Shown here: one piece after another, positions 17,510 to 26,801 of the stretch
How positions within the stretch are numbered: the first letter of the stretch is position 1
Layout of the letters: the number at the start of each line of letters is the position of its first letter
Source: an uncultured Paracoccaceae bacterium
GTDB taxonomy: Bacteria; Pseudomonadota; Alphaproteobacteria; Rhodobacterales; Rhodobacteraceae
Length of the DNA: 64,000 nucleotides
Reading direction: 5' to 3'
NCBI GenBank assembly: GCA_937146765.1
Contig: CAKZRP010000080.1
Coordinates: forward strand, 1 to 64,000
Position numbers and translations under genes: made by a program
The notes under the pieces: model-generated
What the model was told of the DNA's origin: nothing
The model's database searches: none
What the model saw: only the letters and a program-made list of their open reading frames with translations

Positions 17510-18514
17510 ATGCAAACCATTCCAGAAACGCTTCCCGAGTTGACCTCGGACGGCAAGCATCGCCGCTTTACCTTCGTCCTTCTGGATCAGTTTACGCTGC
17601 TCTGTTTTTCGGCCGCGATGGAATCGCTTCGGATTGCCAACCGGATGGCCGGGCGGGAGCTTTATTCCTGGAAATTGATTGGTGAAGGCGGCCAGACGGT
17701 GACCTGTTCCGCCGGCACGGTGTTTCAGGTCGATTCCGATCTCAACGAGTTACAGCGTGACGATACCATCATGGTCTGCGGCGGGATCGATGTGCAGAAG
17801 GCCACAACCAAGCGGATGCTGTCCTGGTTGCGGCGCGAAGCACGCAAGGGGCTGATCGTGGCCGGGCTGTGCACTGCGTCCTACACGCTGGCCAAGGCCG
17901 GGTTGCTGGACGGCAAGCGGGCCACCATTCATTGGGAAAACTCCGACAGTTTTTCGGAGGAGTTCGAGGATGTGGATCTGACCAAATCCGTCTTTGTCAT
18001 CGATGGCAACCGCATGTCGACGGCAGGCGGCACCTCATCCATCGACCTGATGCTGAAGCTCATTGCCGATGACCATGGCGAGGAACTGGCCAATCTTGTG
18101 GCCGATCAGCTGATCTATTCCTCGATCCGTACCGATCAGGACACGCAACGGCTGTCGATCCCGACTCGTATCGGGGTGCGCCATCCGAAACTCTCGATGG
18201 TGATCCAGATGATGGAGAGCAATATCGAGGAACCGATCAGCCCCTCCGATCTGGCCGAGGATGTGGGCATGTCCACCCGGCAGCTGGAGCGCTTGTTCCG
18301 TCGCTATCTGAACCGCAGCCCGAAGCGGTATTACATGGAGTTGCGCTTGCAAAAGGCCCGCAACCTCCTGATGCAGACCGATATGAGCGTGATCAATGTG
18401 GCGCTGGCCTGCGGCTTCGCTTCACCGTCCCATTTCTCGAAATGCTACCGGGCGCATTACGACACCACCCCTTACCGCGAACGGGGCAGCAAGGGTGTAC
18501 GGCACCTGAGCTGA
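17510..18514 (+). CDS. GlxA-family AraC-type transcriptional regulator (DJ-1/PfpI + HTH)
   Basis: The protein has 334 residues from ATG 17510 (AAGGA nine bases upstream). Residues about 20-190 form a DJ-1/PfpI-like domain with the elbow cysteine in VAGLCTASYTLAKAG; residues about 225-330 form an AraC double helix-turn-helix (DVGMSTRQLERLFRRYL and VALACGFASPSHFSKCYR). Family members (GbdR, CdhR, ArgR types) sense betaines, carnitine or arginine; which ligand applies here is unknown. It converges with the sugar dehydrogenase gene with five bases between stops. Confidence 0.85.
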   Translation: MQTIPETLPELTSDGKHRRFTFVLLDQFTLLCFSAAMESLRIANRMAGRELYSWKLIGEGGQTVTCSAGTVFQVDSDLNELQRDDTIMVCGGIDVQKATTKRMLSWLRREARKGLIVAGLCTASYTLAKAGLLDGKRATIHWENSDSFSEEFEDVDLTKSVFVIDGNRMSTAGGTSSIDLMLKLIADDHGEELANLVADQLIYSSIRTDQDTQRLSIPTRIGVRHPKLSMVIQMMESNIEEPISPSDLAEDVGMSTRQLERLFRRYLNRSPKRYYMELRLQKARNLLMQTDMSVINVALACGFASPSHFSKCYRAHYDTTPYRERGSKGVRHLS

Positions 18515-18519
18515 GATCC

Positions 18520-19629
18520 TCAGCGCTTTGGGGTGATCCGGTAGAGGGCGCCCTCGCTTTCGGAAACAAACCAGATCGAGCCGTCGGGGGCTTCGCGCAG
18601 ATCGCGAACACGTCCGGTTTCGGGGCTTTGCAATCTTTCCACCTCGGTCACGCTCTCGCCGGAAAGTCTTGAAATAAAGTCGAATTTCAGGGATCCGACA
18701 AAGATGTCCCCGCGCCACTCCGGCCAGAGTTTGCCGGAGTAGATCATCATGCCCGAGGGTGCGATAGAGGGATCCCAATACCACTGTGGCTGCTGGAGCC
18801 CGTCTTTCCGAGTGCCCTCACCGATCTTGCGACCGGAATAATGGGTGCCGTAGGAGATCACAGGCCAGCCATAATTGACGCCCTTTCGGATCAGGTTGAC
18901 CTCGTCGCCGCCGCGCGCGCCATGCTCAACCGCCCAGAGCCGACCCATTTCGTCAAATGCCATCCCTTGCGGGTTTCGGTGGCCAAACGACCAGATTGCG
19001 GGGCGTGCCTCGGCGGTTCCCAAAAAGGGGTTGTCGTCGGGAATGCTGCCATCTGGCCGGATCCGGATTATGGAGCCCTGCTCACGCGACAGATCCTGAG
19101 CACTGTCTTGATCGCCCCTCTCTCCCAGCGTGACAAAGAGGCTTCCGTCTTGCGCTTCAACCAGACGCGATCCGAAATGACGCGCGCTGTCGGTCGGCGC
19201 GCTGGCCTCAAAAATGACCTTCAAGTCGATGATTTCCCGATTTGTTTCTGACAGTACGCCGCTGGCGACCGCCGTAGACGAGCCACTCGTCGCCGGTTTC
19301 GAAAAGGTCAGGAACACCTTTCGAGATCGGGCGAAATCCCGCGCCGCCACAATATCAAGCAATCCTCCCTGGCCCTCCGCCACAACAGTGGGCGTGCCGC
19401 CGACCGGGTGTTTCTCGCTGTTCTGCACGTACCACAGCTCACCGTCTCGCTCGGTCACCAGAAGGGCCCCGCCGGGCAGGAAAGTGAATCCCCAAGGGGT
19501 GTCGAATCCTTCCATCATCGTTTCGACGGAAAGTGTTCCGGAACTGCTCTCCATGGCGCTGGCTGGGCAAAGAGATGAGGTCAGGGACATCACGATAAGG
19601 GACAGATAACAAGCGACCTTGGGCGCCAT
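18520..19629 (-). CDS. Periplasmic PQQ-dependent aldose sugar dehydrogenase (YliI/Asd type)
   Basis: The protein has 369 residues from ATG 19629, with AGGAG eight bases upstream. A signal peptide (hydrophobic core about 6-20, cleavage near ASA-MES) precedes a glucose/sorbosone dehydrogenase beta-propeller: GFDTPWGFTFLPGG, GLLDIVAARDF, WSFGHRNPQGMAFD, EHGARGGDEVN and NYGWPVISYG are typical. Such enzymes oxidise aldoses in the periplasm with PQQ; no PQQ synthesis genes are in this window. The neighbouring liv operon is divergent. Confidence 0.85.
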   Translation of the reverse strand: MAPKVACYLSLIVMSLTSSLCPASAMESSSGTLSVETMMEGFDTPWGFTFLPGGALLVTERDGELWYVQNSEKHPVGGTPTVVAEGQGGLLDIVAARDFARSRKVFLTFSKPATSGSSTAVASGVLSETNREIIDLKVIFEASAPTDSARHFGSRLVEAQDGSLFVTLGERGDQDSAQDLSREQGSIIRIRPDGSIPDDNPFLGTAEARPAIWSFGHRNPQGMAFDEMGRLWAVEHGARGGDEVNLIRKGVNYGWPVISYGTHYSGRKIGEGTRKDGLQQPQWYWDPSIAPSGMMIYSGKLWPEWRGDIFVGSLKFDFISRLSGESVTEVERLQSPETGRVRDLREAPDGSIWFVSESEGALYRITPKR

Positions 19630-19768
19630 GAATATTCTCCTGATGAGATAAGGTGTTAGCGCCCACAGTGAACGGATCGGATCCAAAGTGCGGAACACTC
19701 TTTTCTTTCCTGCGGGCCTTGCATAGGGTTCCCCTTGAACAACATTGTTCCAACCAGGGAGTTTTCAA

Positions 19769-20962
19769 ATGAAAAAACTGCTGACCGCGACCGCGGCAAT
19801 CGCGCTGAGCGCAGGTTCCGCCTTCGCAGCTGGCCATGCAAAGGAAGTCAAACTGGGCGTCCTTTTCGGCTTCACCGGTCCGATCGAGTCGCTCGCCCCC
19901 GCAATGGGTGCCGGTGCTGAAATGGCGATGGCTGAGGTCACCGAGTCCGGCAAGTTGCTTGATGCCGCCACCGTGACCCCCATGCGTGCGGACACGGGCT
20001 GTATCGACAACGGTCTGGCCACGGCTAACGCCGAGAAGCTGATCGCGGACGGTGCCAACGGCATCATCGGCGGCGACTGCTCCGGCGTAACCGGCGCCAT
20101 CCTGCAGAACGTCGCGATTCCGAATGGCATGGTGATGATCTCCCCCTCCGCAACCTCGCCGGGTCTCTCCACCATGGAAGACAACGGCCTGTTCTTCCGC
20201 ACCGCCCCTTCGGATGCTCGGGAAGGTCAGGTGATGGCCGAAATCCTCAAGGATCGCGGCATCAATTCCATCGCCCTGACCTATACCAACAACGACTACG
20301 GCAAGGGTCTGGCGGATGCGATCCAGTCCTCCTTCGAAGCGGTTGGCGGTACGGTGACCATCGTGACCGCGCATGAAGACGGCAAGGGTGACTATTCCGC
20401 CGAAGTTGCTGCTCTGGCCTCTGCCGGCGGCGACATTCTCGTGGTGGCGGGCTATCTGGATCAGGGTGGTCTCGGCATCATCCAGGGCTCGCTGGATACC
20501 GGTGCCTTCGAAACCTTCGGTCTGCCGGGCGGCATGATCGGCGACTCTCTGCCCACCAATGTCGGTTCCGACCTTGACGGCTCCTTCGGCCAGATCGCAG
20601 GCTCTGACAGCGAAGGTGCGGAGATCTATGCCAAGATGGCCTCCGAAGCAGGCTTTGACGGCACCTCCGCCTATTCCGCGGAATCTTACGATGCCGCCGC
20701 TCTGTTCCTGCTCGCCATGCAGGCCGCAGGTTCCATGGATCCCGCTGAGTATGGCGCCAAGATCCTCGATGTGGCAAACGCACCGGGCGAAGTCATCAAC
20801 CCGGGCGAATTGGGCAAGGCGCTCGAAATCCTCGCCAACGGCGGTGATATCGACTATCAGGGCGCAACTGGCGTGGAACTGATCGGCCCCGGTGAGAGCG
20901 CAGGCTCCTACCGCGAGATCGAAGTGAAGGACGGCAAGAACGAGACGGTGAAGTTCCGCTAA
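19769..20962 (+). CDS. livK: Periplasmic amino-acid-binding protein of a branched-chain (LivK-like) ABC transporter
   Basis: The protein has 397 residues from ATG 19769 with AGGGA upstream. The signal peptide MKKLLTATAAIALSAGSAFA is followed by a type I periplasmic-binding fold (VKLGVLFGFTGP, GGDCSGVTGA, VMISPSATSPGLS, TYTNNDYGKGLADAI). It captures hydrophobic or related amino acids for the LivHMGF transporter downstream. Exact substrate is unknown. It is first in the operon and separated from livG by a hairpin, consistent with high-level expression. Confidence 0.88.
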   Translation: MKKLLTATAAIALSAGSAFAAGHAKEVKLGVLFGFTGPIESLAPAMGAGAEMAMAEVTESGKLLDAATVTPMRADTGCIDNGLATANAEKLIADGANGIIGGDCSGVTGAILQNVAIPNGMVMISPSATSPGLSTMEDNGLFFRTAPSDAREGQVMAEILKDRGINSIALTYTNNDYGKGLADAIQSSFEAVGGTVTIVTAHEDGKGDYSAEVAALASAGGDILVVAGYLDQGGLGIIQGSLDTGAFETFGLPGGMIGDSLPTNVGSDLDGSFGQIAGSDSEGAEIYAKMASEAGFDGTSAYSAESYDAAALFLLAMQAAGSMDPAEYGAKILDVANAPGEVINPGELGKALEILANGGDIDYQGATGVELIGPGESAGSYREIEVKDGKNETVKFR

Positions 20963-20994
20963 TCCCGGACCGTCTCTCGATACCGAAACCAGAG

Positions 20995-21028
20995 CAGCCC
21001 GGGGTGCAAAAGTCAGCACGCCGGGCTG
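20995..21028 (+). terminator. Intercistronic hairpin after livK
   Basis: An 8-bp stem (CAGCCCGG / CCGGGCTG) is extended by an inner GTGC/GCAC stem. There is no strong T run, so it is more likely an mRNA-stabilising or partial-termination element that favours the binding protein over downstream genes. Confidence 0.55.
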
Positions 21029-21079
21029 TTCCAAATTAAAACAGCCGCGCAAAAAGTCGCGGCAGGGGATGAAAATGAC

Positions 21080-21871
21080 ATGATCGTCGTCGAGGACTTG
21101 CACAAGCACTTCGGCGGGTTCCATGCGGTGGATGGCGCGTCGCTTGAAATCGCAAAGGGCTCCATTACCGGTTTGATCGGACCAAACGGTGCGGGAAAAA
21201 CCACTCTTTTCAACGTTGTGGCAGGCGTTCTTCCGCCAACCTCGGGCCGCGTCCTGATGGACGGCGAGGATATCACGGGTCTGCCGCCGCATGAGCTGTT
21301 CCACAAGGGACTGTTGCGCACCTTCCAGATCGCGCATGAGTTTTCCTCGATGACCTGCCGCGAGAACCTGATGATGGTTCCGGGCAATCAGTCGGGTGAG
21401 ACGCTCTGGAACACCTGGTTCGGCAGGAAGCGCATCGCCGAGGAGGAACGCGCCCTGCGGGCCAAGGCGGATGAGGTGCTGGAGTTCCTCACCATCAGCC
21501 ATATTGCGGACCTGAAAGCGGGTGAGATTTCCGGCGGTCAGAAAAAGCTGCTGGAGCTGGGCCGCACCATGATGGTCGACGCCAAGATCGTCTTCCTCGA
21601 CGAGGTCGGCGCCGGTGTGAACCGCACCCTTCTCTATACCATCGCCGATGCCATCAAGCGTCTCAACCAAGAGCGCGGCTACACCTTTGTGGTGATCGAG
21701 CATGACATGGAATTCATCGGTCGCCTCTGTGACCCGGTGATCGTCATGGCCGAGGGCAAGAAGCTGGCCGAAGGCACCCTGGACGAGATCAAAGCCAATG
21801 AGCATGTGATCGAAGCTTACCTGGGTACTGGTCTGAAAAACAAAGATAAACTGCAAGGGGCTGACGCATGA
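21080..21871 (+). CDS. livG: Branched-chain amino acid ABC transporter ATPase LivG
   Basis: The 263-residue ATPase has Walker A GLIGPNGAGKTT (about 31-42), signature ISGGQKKLLELGR and Walker B VFLDEVGAGVN. The usual proline after the Walker B glutamate is valine here, and the usual AAGLN is GAGVN; both are mild deviations. The C-terminus (EHDMEFIGRLCDPVIVMAEG) is typical of LivG. With LivF it drives LivHM. Its 3' end overlaps livF by four bases. Confidence 0.9.
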   Translation: MIVVEDLHKHFGGFHAVDGASLEIAKGSITGLIGPNGAGKTTLFNVVAGVLPPTSGRVLMDGEDITGLPPHELFHKGLLRTFQIAHEFSSMTCRENLMMVPGNQSGETLWNTWFGRKRIAEEERALRAKADEVLEFLTISHIADLKAGEISGGQKKLLELGRTMMVDAKIVFLDEVGAGVNRTLLYTIADAIKRLNQERGYTFVVIEHDMEFIGRLCDPVIVMAEGKKLAEGTLDEIKANEHVIEAYLGTGLKNKDKLQGADA

Positions 21872-22581
21872 GCGAACCCTTTTTGATTGGCGACGCCATG
21901 ACGGGTGGCTACGGCAAAGGGCCGGACATCCTGCATGACTGCACCATCGCCGTGAACCCGGGCGAGATCGCCGTGATCGTCGGCCCCAATGGCGCTGGCA
22001 AGTCCACCGCGATGAAAGCAGTCTTCGGTATGTTGAACGTGCGTTCCGGTTCCGTCCGGCTGGATGGTGAGGATATCACCAACCTCAGCCCGCAGGACCG
22101 CGTGGTCAAGGGCATGGGCTTTGTGCCGCAAACCAGCAATATCTTCACCTCGATGACGGTGGAGGAAAACCTCGAGATGGGCGCCTTTATCCGTACCGAT
22201 GATTTTTCTGACACGATGGAGCAGGTCTATCACCTGTTCCCGATCCTGAAGGAAAAGCGCAGACAGGCGGCGGGCGAATTGTCCGGCGGCCAGCGTCAGC
22301 AGGTGGCCGTGGGCCGCGCGCTGATGACCAAGCCCAAGGTTCTGATGCTGGACGAGCCCACCGCCGGCGTCTCTCCGATCGTGATGGACGAGTTGTTCGA
22401 TCGCATCATCGAGGTTGCCCGCACCGGGCTACCGATCCTGATGGTGGAGCAAAACGCCAAACAAGCCCTTGAAATCGCGGACAAAGGATATGTCCTCGTG
22501 CAGGGGCGCAACGCCCACACCGGCACCGGCAAGGAACTTCTTGCCGATGACGAAGTGCGTCAATCGTTCCTGGGGGGCTAA
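21868..22581 (+). CDS. livF: Branched-chain amino acid ABC transporter ATPase LivF
   Basis: The 237-residue ATPase has Walker A VGPNGAGKST near 38-47, signature LSGGQRQQVAVGRAL, Walker B VLMLDEPTAGVSP and the LivF-type ending (MVEQNAKQALEIADKGYVL). It starts at an ATGA overlap with livG, so translation is coupled. It forms the second nucleotide-binding subunit of the transporter. Confidence 0.92.
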   Translation: MSEPFLIGDAMTGGYGKGPDILHDCTIAVNPGEIAVIVGPNGAGKSTAMKAVFGMLNVRSGSVRLDGEDITNLSPQDRVVKGMGFVPQTSNIFTSMTVEENLEMGAFIRTDDFSDTMEQVYHLFPILKEKRRQAAGELSGGQRQQVAVGRALMTKPKVLMLDEPTAGVSPIVMDELFDRIIEVARTGLPILMVEQNAKQALEIADKGYVLVQGRNAHTGTGKELLADDEVRQSFLGG

Positions 22582-22584
22582 GAG

Positions 22585-23595
22585 ATGGATTTCCTCAACG
22601 CTCTTGTGGCATTGACCAATTTCGTGCTGGTGCCGGGCATTGCCTATGGCAGCCAGCTTGCGCTTGGCGCGCTTGGAGTCACGCTGATCTACGGCATCCT
22701 GCGGTTCTCGAATTTCGCCCATGGCGATACGATGGCCTTTGGGACCATGATGACAATCCTGTTCACCTGGTGGTTCCAATCCATGGGCATCACCGCAGGC
22801 CCGTTGCCGACGGCCCTTCTGGCCCTGCCCTTTGGCATTGCGGTTACCATGGGGCTGGTGGTCGGCACCGACCGGGCCGTCTTCCGGTTTTACCGCCAGC
22901 AGAAGGCCAAACCGGTGGTATTTGTCATGGTCTCTCTCGGCGTGATGTTCATCATGAATGGTCTTGTCCGCTTCATCATCGGCCCTGGTGACCAACAATT
23001 TGCGGATGGCGAACGTTTCATCGTCAGCGCACGCACGTTCAAGTCGCTCACCGGGCTGGACGAAGGTTTGGCGATCAAGACCTCGCAAGGCATCACGGTG
23101 GTCACCGCTGTGATCGTTGTGGCGGCGCTGTTCTGGTTCCTCAACAAGACCCGCACCGGCAAATCCATGCGGGCTTATTCCGACAACGAGGATCTTGCCC
23201 TGCTGTCCGGCATCAACCCGGAACGCGTGGTGACCTATACTTGGTTGATCGTGGCTGCCCTGGCGACAATTGCAGGTACTCTGTATGGGTTAGATAAATC
23301 CTTCAAACCCTTCACCTATTTCCAGCTTCTTCTGCCCATTTTTGCCGCCGCAATCGTTGGCGGGCTGGGCAATCCATTGGGCGCCATCGCGGGCGGTTTC
23401 GTCATCGCGATGAGCGAGGTGATGGTGACCTACGCCTGGAAAAAAGTGGCGGAGTACGTACTGCCTGACAGTCTTGCGCCCTCGGGCCTCGTGCAGCTGA
23501 TGAGCACCGACTACAAATTCGCGGTCTCCTTTGCGATCCTGATCGTGGTCCTGCTGTTCAAACCCACCGGCATCTTCAAAGGAAAAGCGGTATGA
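22585..23595 (+). CDS. livH: Branched-chain amino acid ABC transporter permease LivH
   Basis: This 336-residue inner-membrane protein has about eight hydrophobic segments. Near the start, GSQLALGALGVTLIYGILRFSNFAHGD is the characteristic LivH opening, and IVGGLGNPLGAIAGGFVIAMSE is the conserved C-terminal permease segment. It begins three bases after livF and overlaps livM by four bases. With LivM it forms the membrane channel. Confidence 0.92.
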   Translation: MDFLNALVALTNFVLVPGIAYGSQLALGALGVTLIYGILRFSNFAHGDTMAFGTMMTILFTWWFQSMGITAGPLPTALLALPFGIAVTMGLVVGTDRAVFRFYRQQKAKPVVFVMVSLGVMFIMNGLVRFIIGPGDQQFADGERFIVSARTFKSLTGLDEGLAIKTSQGITVVTAVIVVAALFWFLNKTRTGKSMRAYSDNEDLALLSGINPERVVTYTWLIVAALATIAGTLYGLDKSFKPFTYFQLLLPIFAAAIVGGLGNPLGAIAGGFVIAMSEVMVTYAWKKVAEYVLPDSLAPSGLVQLMSTDYKFAVSFAILIVVLLFKPTGIFKGKAV

Positions 23596-24917
23596 CGGAC
23601 ACCGTGAAACACATCCTTCTTTTTGTTGCGGTCGGCGTACTGCTGGTTCTCGAAGGCACCACCACGGCGCTGGGGGTGTTCTCCGGCTCCTGGAACTCCT
23701 CGCTCACCATCCTCAACATGGGTCTGATCTCCGCGATCATGGCGCTTGGGGTGAACTTGCAATGGGGTTTTGCCGGTCTCTTCAACGTCGGTATCATGGG
23801 CTTCACTGCGCTGGGAGGCTTGGCGGTCGTTCTGACCTCAATGCCTGCCACGCCCGGGGCCTGGAGTGCCGGTGGCGGCAGCATCCTGCTGGCACTTGTG
23901 CTGGGGGCCGCGACCATAGGTGCCGTCATCCTTCTGCGCCAAAAAATGGCCGCCGGGCGTCTGCGTTCGCTGGCCACGCTGGCGCTGCTGATCGTTGGAT
24001 TCTTTGTCTACCGTGCCATTCTTGATCCGGGTGTCGACGCAGTCGAGTCCATCAACCCCGCCCTTGAAGGCAATATCGGTGGCCTCGGCCTGCCGGTGCT
24101 GCTGGCCTGGCCGGTTGGCGGGCTGCTGGCCGCCGGTGCGGCCTGGATCATCGGCAAGACCGCGCTCGGTCTGCGTTCGGACTACCTTGCGATCGCAACT
24201 TTGGGCATTGCTGAGATCATCCTCTCGGTTTTGAAGAACGAGGACTGGTTGTCGCGGGGCGTGAAGAACGTGGTCGGCCTGCCGCGTCCGGTTCCCTATG
24301 AGGTGGACCTGCAGAATGACGCTGCCTTTGTCGAAAAGGCCGCGTCCTGGGGTCTTGATGCGCTGACCGCTTCCACCATCTACGTGAAGCTGGGCTATAC
24401 ATGCCTCTTCACGCTGGTGTTGCTGGCTCTGCTGTGGATGGCGCAAATGGCGTTGAAGAGCCCCTGGGGCCGGATGATGCGCGCCATTCGCGACAATGAG
24501 ACCGCGGCCAATGCCATGGGCAAGAATGTCACCCGTCGGCATTTGCAGATCTTCATCCTCGGTTCTGCCATCTGCGGTGTGGCCGGTGCGATGATGACCA
24601 CGCTCGACAGCCAGTTGACGCCCGGCACCTACAATCCGCTGCGTTTCACTTTCCTGATCTGGGTCATGGTGATCGTTGGTGGTTCCGGCAACAACTTCGG
24701 CGCGGTTCTGGGGGGACTTCTGGTGTGGTTCCTCTGGATCAAGGTAGAACCGCTGGGGGTCATGCTGATCGAGGTCATTACCGCTGGAATGTCCGCCGAT
24801 AGCCCATTGCGCGCGCATCTCCTGGAGAGTGCGGCCCATATGAGGCTCTTCACCATGGGGCTCATGCTGCTCTTGGTGCTGAGGTTCAGCCCGCGCGGGC
24901 TGATCCCAGAGAAATAA
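23592..24917 (+). CDS. livM: Branched-chain amino acid ABC transporter permease LivM
   Basis: The 441-residue permease has GLISAIMALGVNLQWGFAGLFNVG near the start, SDYLAIATLGIAEIIL in the middle and RDNETAANAMGKNVTRRHLQIF as the ATPase-contact loop. It is longer than many LivM proteins, with an extra hydrophobic pair between about 90 and 170. It ends the liv operon and is followed at once by an intrinsic terminator. Confidence 0.9.
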   Translation: MTDTVKHILLFVAVGVLLVLEGTTTALGVFSGSWNSSLTILNMGLISAIMALGVNLQWGFAGLFNVGIMGFTALGGLAVVLTSMPATPGAWSAGGGSILLALVLGAATIGAVILLRQKMAAGRLRSLATLALLIVGFFVYRAILDPGVDAVESINPALEGNIGGLGLPVLLAWPVGGLLAAGAAWIIGKTALGLRSDYLAIATLGIAEIILSVLKNEDWLSRGVKNVVGLPRPVPYEVDLQNDAAFVEKAASWGLDALTASTIYVKLGYTCLFTLVLLALLWMAQMALKSPWGRMMRAIRDNETAANAMGKNVTRRHLQIFILGSAICGVAGAMMTTLDSQLTPGTYNPLRFTFLIWVMVIVGGSGNNFGAVLGGLLVWFLWIKVEPLGVMLIEVITAGMSADSPLRAHLLESAAHMRLFTMGLMLLLVLRFSPRGLIPEK

Positions 24918-24921
24918 CCAA

Positions 24922-24947
24922 AAACGCCGCCTCTCGGGGCGGCGTTT
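24922..24947. terminator. Terminator between livM and the HerA-like gene
   Basis: A perfect 10-bp stem (AAACGCCGCC / GGCGGCGTTT) with a 6-base loop has A/T flanks on both sides. It lies between two convergent genes and can serve both. Confidence 0.8.
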
Positions 24948-24968
24948 CTCGTTTCGGCTGGCTTGGAG

Positions 24969-26513
24969 TCAGCGGCCCTTGAACAGGCCGCCGAGGATGC
25001 CGCGGACAATGCGGCGCCCGGTGGTGCCCTTCAGTTCCTTGATCACCGCTTCGGACATCGCTGATGCAAATGTGTCGCCGCTGCCGACACGACGCGAAGT
25101 GGATCGCCCGACCCGGCTGCCACTGTAACGCCTCGCGGCGCTGAACTCGCGGACCAGGGGATCGGGAGCAATCTCCGCCTGATCTTCTGCTTCTGCTGCC
25201 TCGGCCGCGGCTTTTTCCGCACGTGCCTGCAGGATCTCGAAGGCAGAATGGCGATCGACAGGCTGATCGTATTTGCCTGCCATGACGGAGTTGGTCATCA
25301 CCGCTTTGCGGATCTCGGCCGAGAGCGGGCCGACCTGACTCGACGGTGGGCGGATCAGGGTACGCTCCACCAGGCCCGGCACGGCCTTTTTCTCCAGCAT
25401 TGAGGTCACGGCTTCACCAATGCCCACATCACGGATCGCCTCCTCGGTCGCAAAACGGGGGTTGTCACGATAGGTCTCAGCCGCAAGTCTCAGCTTTTTC
25501 TGGTCGCGGGCGGTGAAGGCCCGGAGCGCGTGTTGCACGCGATTCCCGAGTTGTCCGAGAATATCCTCGGGAATGTCGTCCGGCGATTGGGTCACGAAAT
25601 AGATGCCGACGCCTTTGGAGCGGATCAGCCGGGCCACCTGCTCCACCTTGTCGACCAATGCCTTCGGCGCATCCTCAAACAGCAGGTGCGCCTCGTCAAA
25701 GAAGAACACCAACTCAGGTTTCTCCGGGTCGCCGACCTCCGGAAGGGTCTCGAACAACTCGCTAAGAAGCCAAAGCAAGAAGGTCGCATAGAGCTTGGGC
25801 GAAGCCATCAGCTTGTCCGCGGCCAGGATATTGACCATGCCGCGGCCCTCTGGATCAAGTCGCATCAGATCGCTGAGTTCCATCGCGGGTTCACCGAACA
25901 TCTTGGCTGCGCCCTGGTTCTCCAACACGAGGAGACGCCGTTGAATGGCCCCGATCGATGCGGTGGAGATATTGCCGTAGCGCAGCGACAGGCCTTCGCG
26001 GTTCTCGCCCACCCAGACCAGCAGCGCCTGCAAGTCCTTGAGATCGAGGAGCGGCAGGCCCTGTTCATCGGCCAGTCGAAAGGCGATGTTCAACACGCCC
26101 TCCTGAGCTTCGCTCAGTTCCAGCAAACGCGACAACAGCAATGGCCCCATTTCAACAACGGTCGTGCGAACCGGGTGGCCCTGTTCTCCGAAGAGGTCCC
26201 AGAAGGTCACCGGCACCTTGTGATAGGAAAACGAGGTAAACCCAATTTTTTGCGCTCTTTTAACAAAGGCATCGTGCAAAGAGCCTTCAGCATTTCCAGG
26301 ATTGGCCATCCCGGACAGATCACCTTTGACATCGGAGAGGAAGACAGGCACGCCGGCCTGCGAGAAGCTCTCTGCAAGGATCTGAAGGGTAACGGTTTTT
26401 CCGGTTCCGGTTGCCCCGGCGATCAATCCGTGGCGATTGGCGTACCTGAGGGTCAGATGTTGCGGCACCTGATAGTCCTCGCCACCACCTCCGATAAAGA
26501 TCTCCTGAATCAT
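24969..26513 (-). CDS. HerA/YjgR-like ATPase (DUF853 family)
   Basis: The 514-residue FtsK/HerA-superfamily ATPase has Walker A GATGTGKT (residues 33-40), Walker B LVFFFDEAHLL, and FVTQSPDDIPEDILGQLGNRVQHALRAFT, the family's sensor/arginine-finger region. The C-terminal 100 residues are charged and end KGTTGRRIVRGILGGLFKG. It matches E. coli YjgR in length. These proteins resemble DNA-translocating pumps, but their role is not settled. AGGAG precedes the ATG. It is transcribed alone, convergent with livM. Confidence 0.85.
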   Translation of the reverse strand: MIQEIFIGGGGEDYQVPQHLTLRYANRHGLIAGATGTGKTVTLQILAESFSQAGVPVFLSDVKGDLSGMANPGNAEGSLHDAFVKRAQKIGFTSFSYHKVPVTFWDLFGEQGHPVRTTVVEMGPLLLSRLLELSEAQEGVLNIAFRLADEQGLPLLDLKDLQALLVWVGENREGLSLRYGNISTASIGAIQRRLLVLENQGAAKMFGEPAMELSDLMRLDPEGRGMVNILAADKLMASPKLYATFLLWLLSELFETLPEVGDPEKPELVFFFDEAHLLFEDAPKALVDKVEQVARLIRSKGVGIYFVTQSPDDIPEDILGQLGNRVQHALRAFTARDQKKLRLAAETYRDNPRFATEEAIRDVGIGEAVTSMLEKKAVPGLVERTLIRPPSSQVGPLSAEIRKAVMTNSVMAGKYDQPVDRHSAFEILQARAEKAAAEAAEAEDQAEIAPDPLVREFSAARRYSGSRVGRSTSRRVGSGDTFASAMSEAVIKELKGTTGRRIVRGILGGLFKGR

Positions 26514-26561
26514 CGCATTGTTCTCCTGTGGGCGTTCCTGGAACGAAAATACAATCTTAAC

Positions 26562-26666
26562 CTTTATCTGCCAGCGTGAACTTGCCCGTTGGCTCGAATG
26601 CGGTTGAGCTGGCGGACATTTCCTCCCTGTCAGACTGGCCGTGCCTTAGTGCACGGCCGTTTTTTT
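26562..26666 (+). ncRNA. Candidate small RNA with a CCTCCC stretch and intrinsic terminator
   Basis: A strong terminator (stem GGCCGTGC 26637-26644 / GCACGGCC 26651-26658, then GTTTTTTT) has no plus-strand protein gene before it. Upstream, 26586-26597 pairs with 26604-26615 in a 12-bp stem that includes G-T pairs. Between the two hairpins lies an unpaired TTTCCTCCCTG, complementary to Shine-Dalgarno sequences, as in alphaproteobacterial trans-acting sRNAs. A TACAAT -10-like box is at 26550-26555, so the 5' end is placed near 26562; no good -35 is seen. Confidence 0.45.
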
Positions 26667-26766
26667 CTCCTGCCGGATGTTTGAGCGTGTTCTGTCACAT
26701 TTCTTCAGCAAAACGAGCGCAAAAGGGAACTTTTGGGAAGATGCGACTTTTTTTTCGTATTGCATG

Positions 26767-26795
26767 TTGACCGATGCGAAATTCGCTCGTAACGT
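26767..26795 (+). promoter_or_regulatory. Candidate promoter with palindromic spacer
   Basis: TTGACC (26767-26772) and TAACGT (26790-26795) are 17 bases apart. The spacer contains the inverted repeat GCGAA-A-TTCGC (26776-26786), a possible operator. It would drive the short transcript ending at 26870 and, by readthrough, the IalB gene. Confidence 0.4.
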
Positions 26796-26801
26796 TCTGA
26801 A

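Noticed and set aside
19439..21856. 805-codon open frame on the minus strand
   Set aside because: It lies antisense to livK/livG and the sugar dehydrogenase region. Its sequence is His/Gly/Asp-rich without any family motif, the usual shadow of GC-rich coding DNA.
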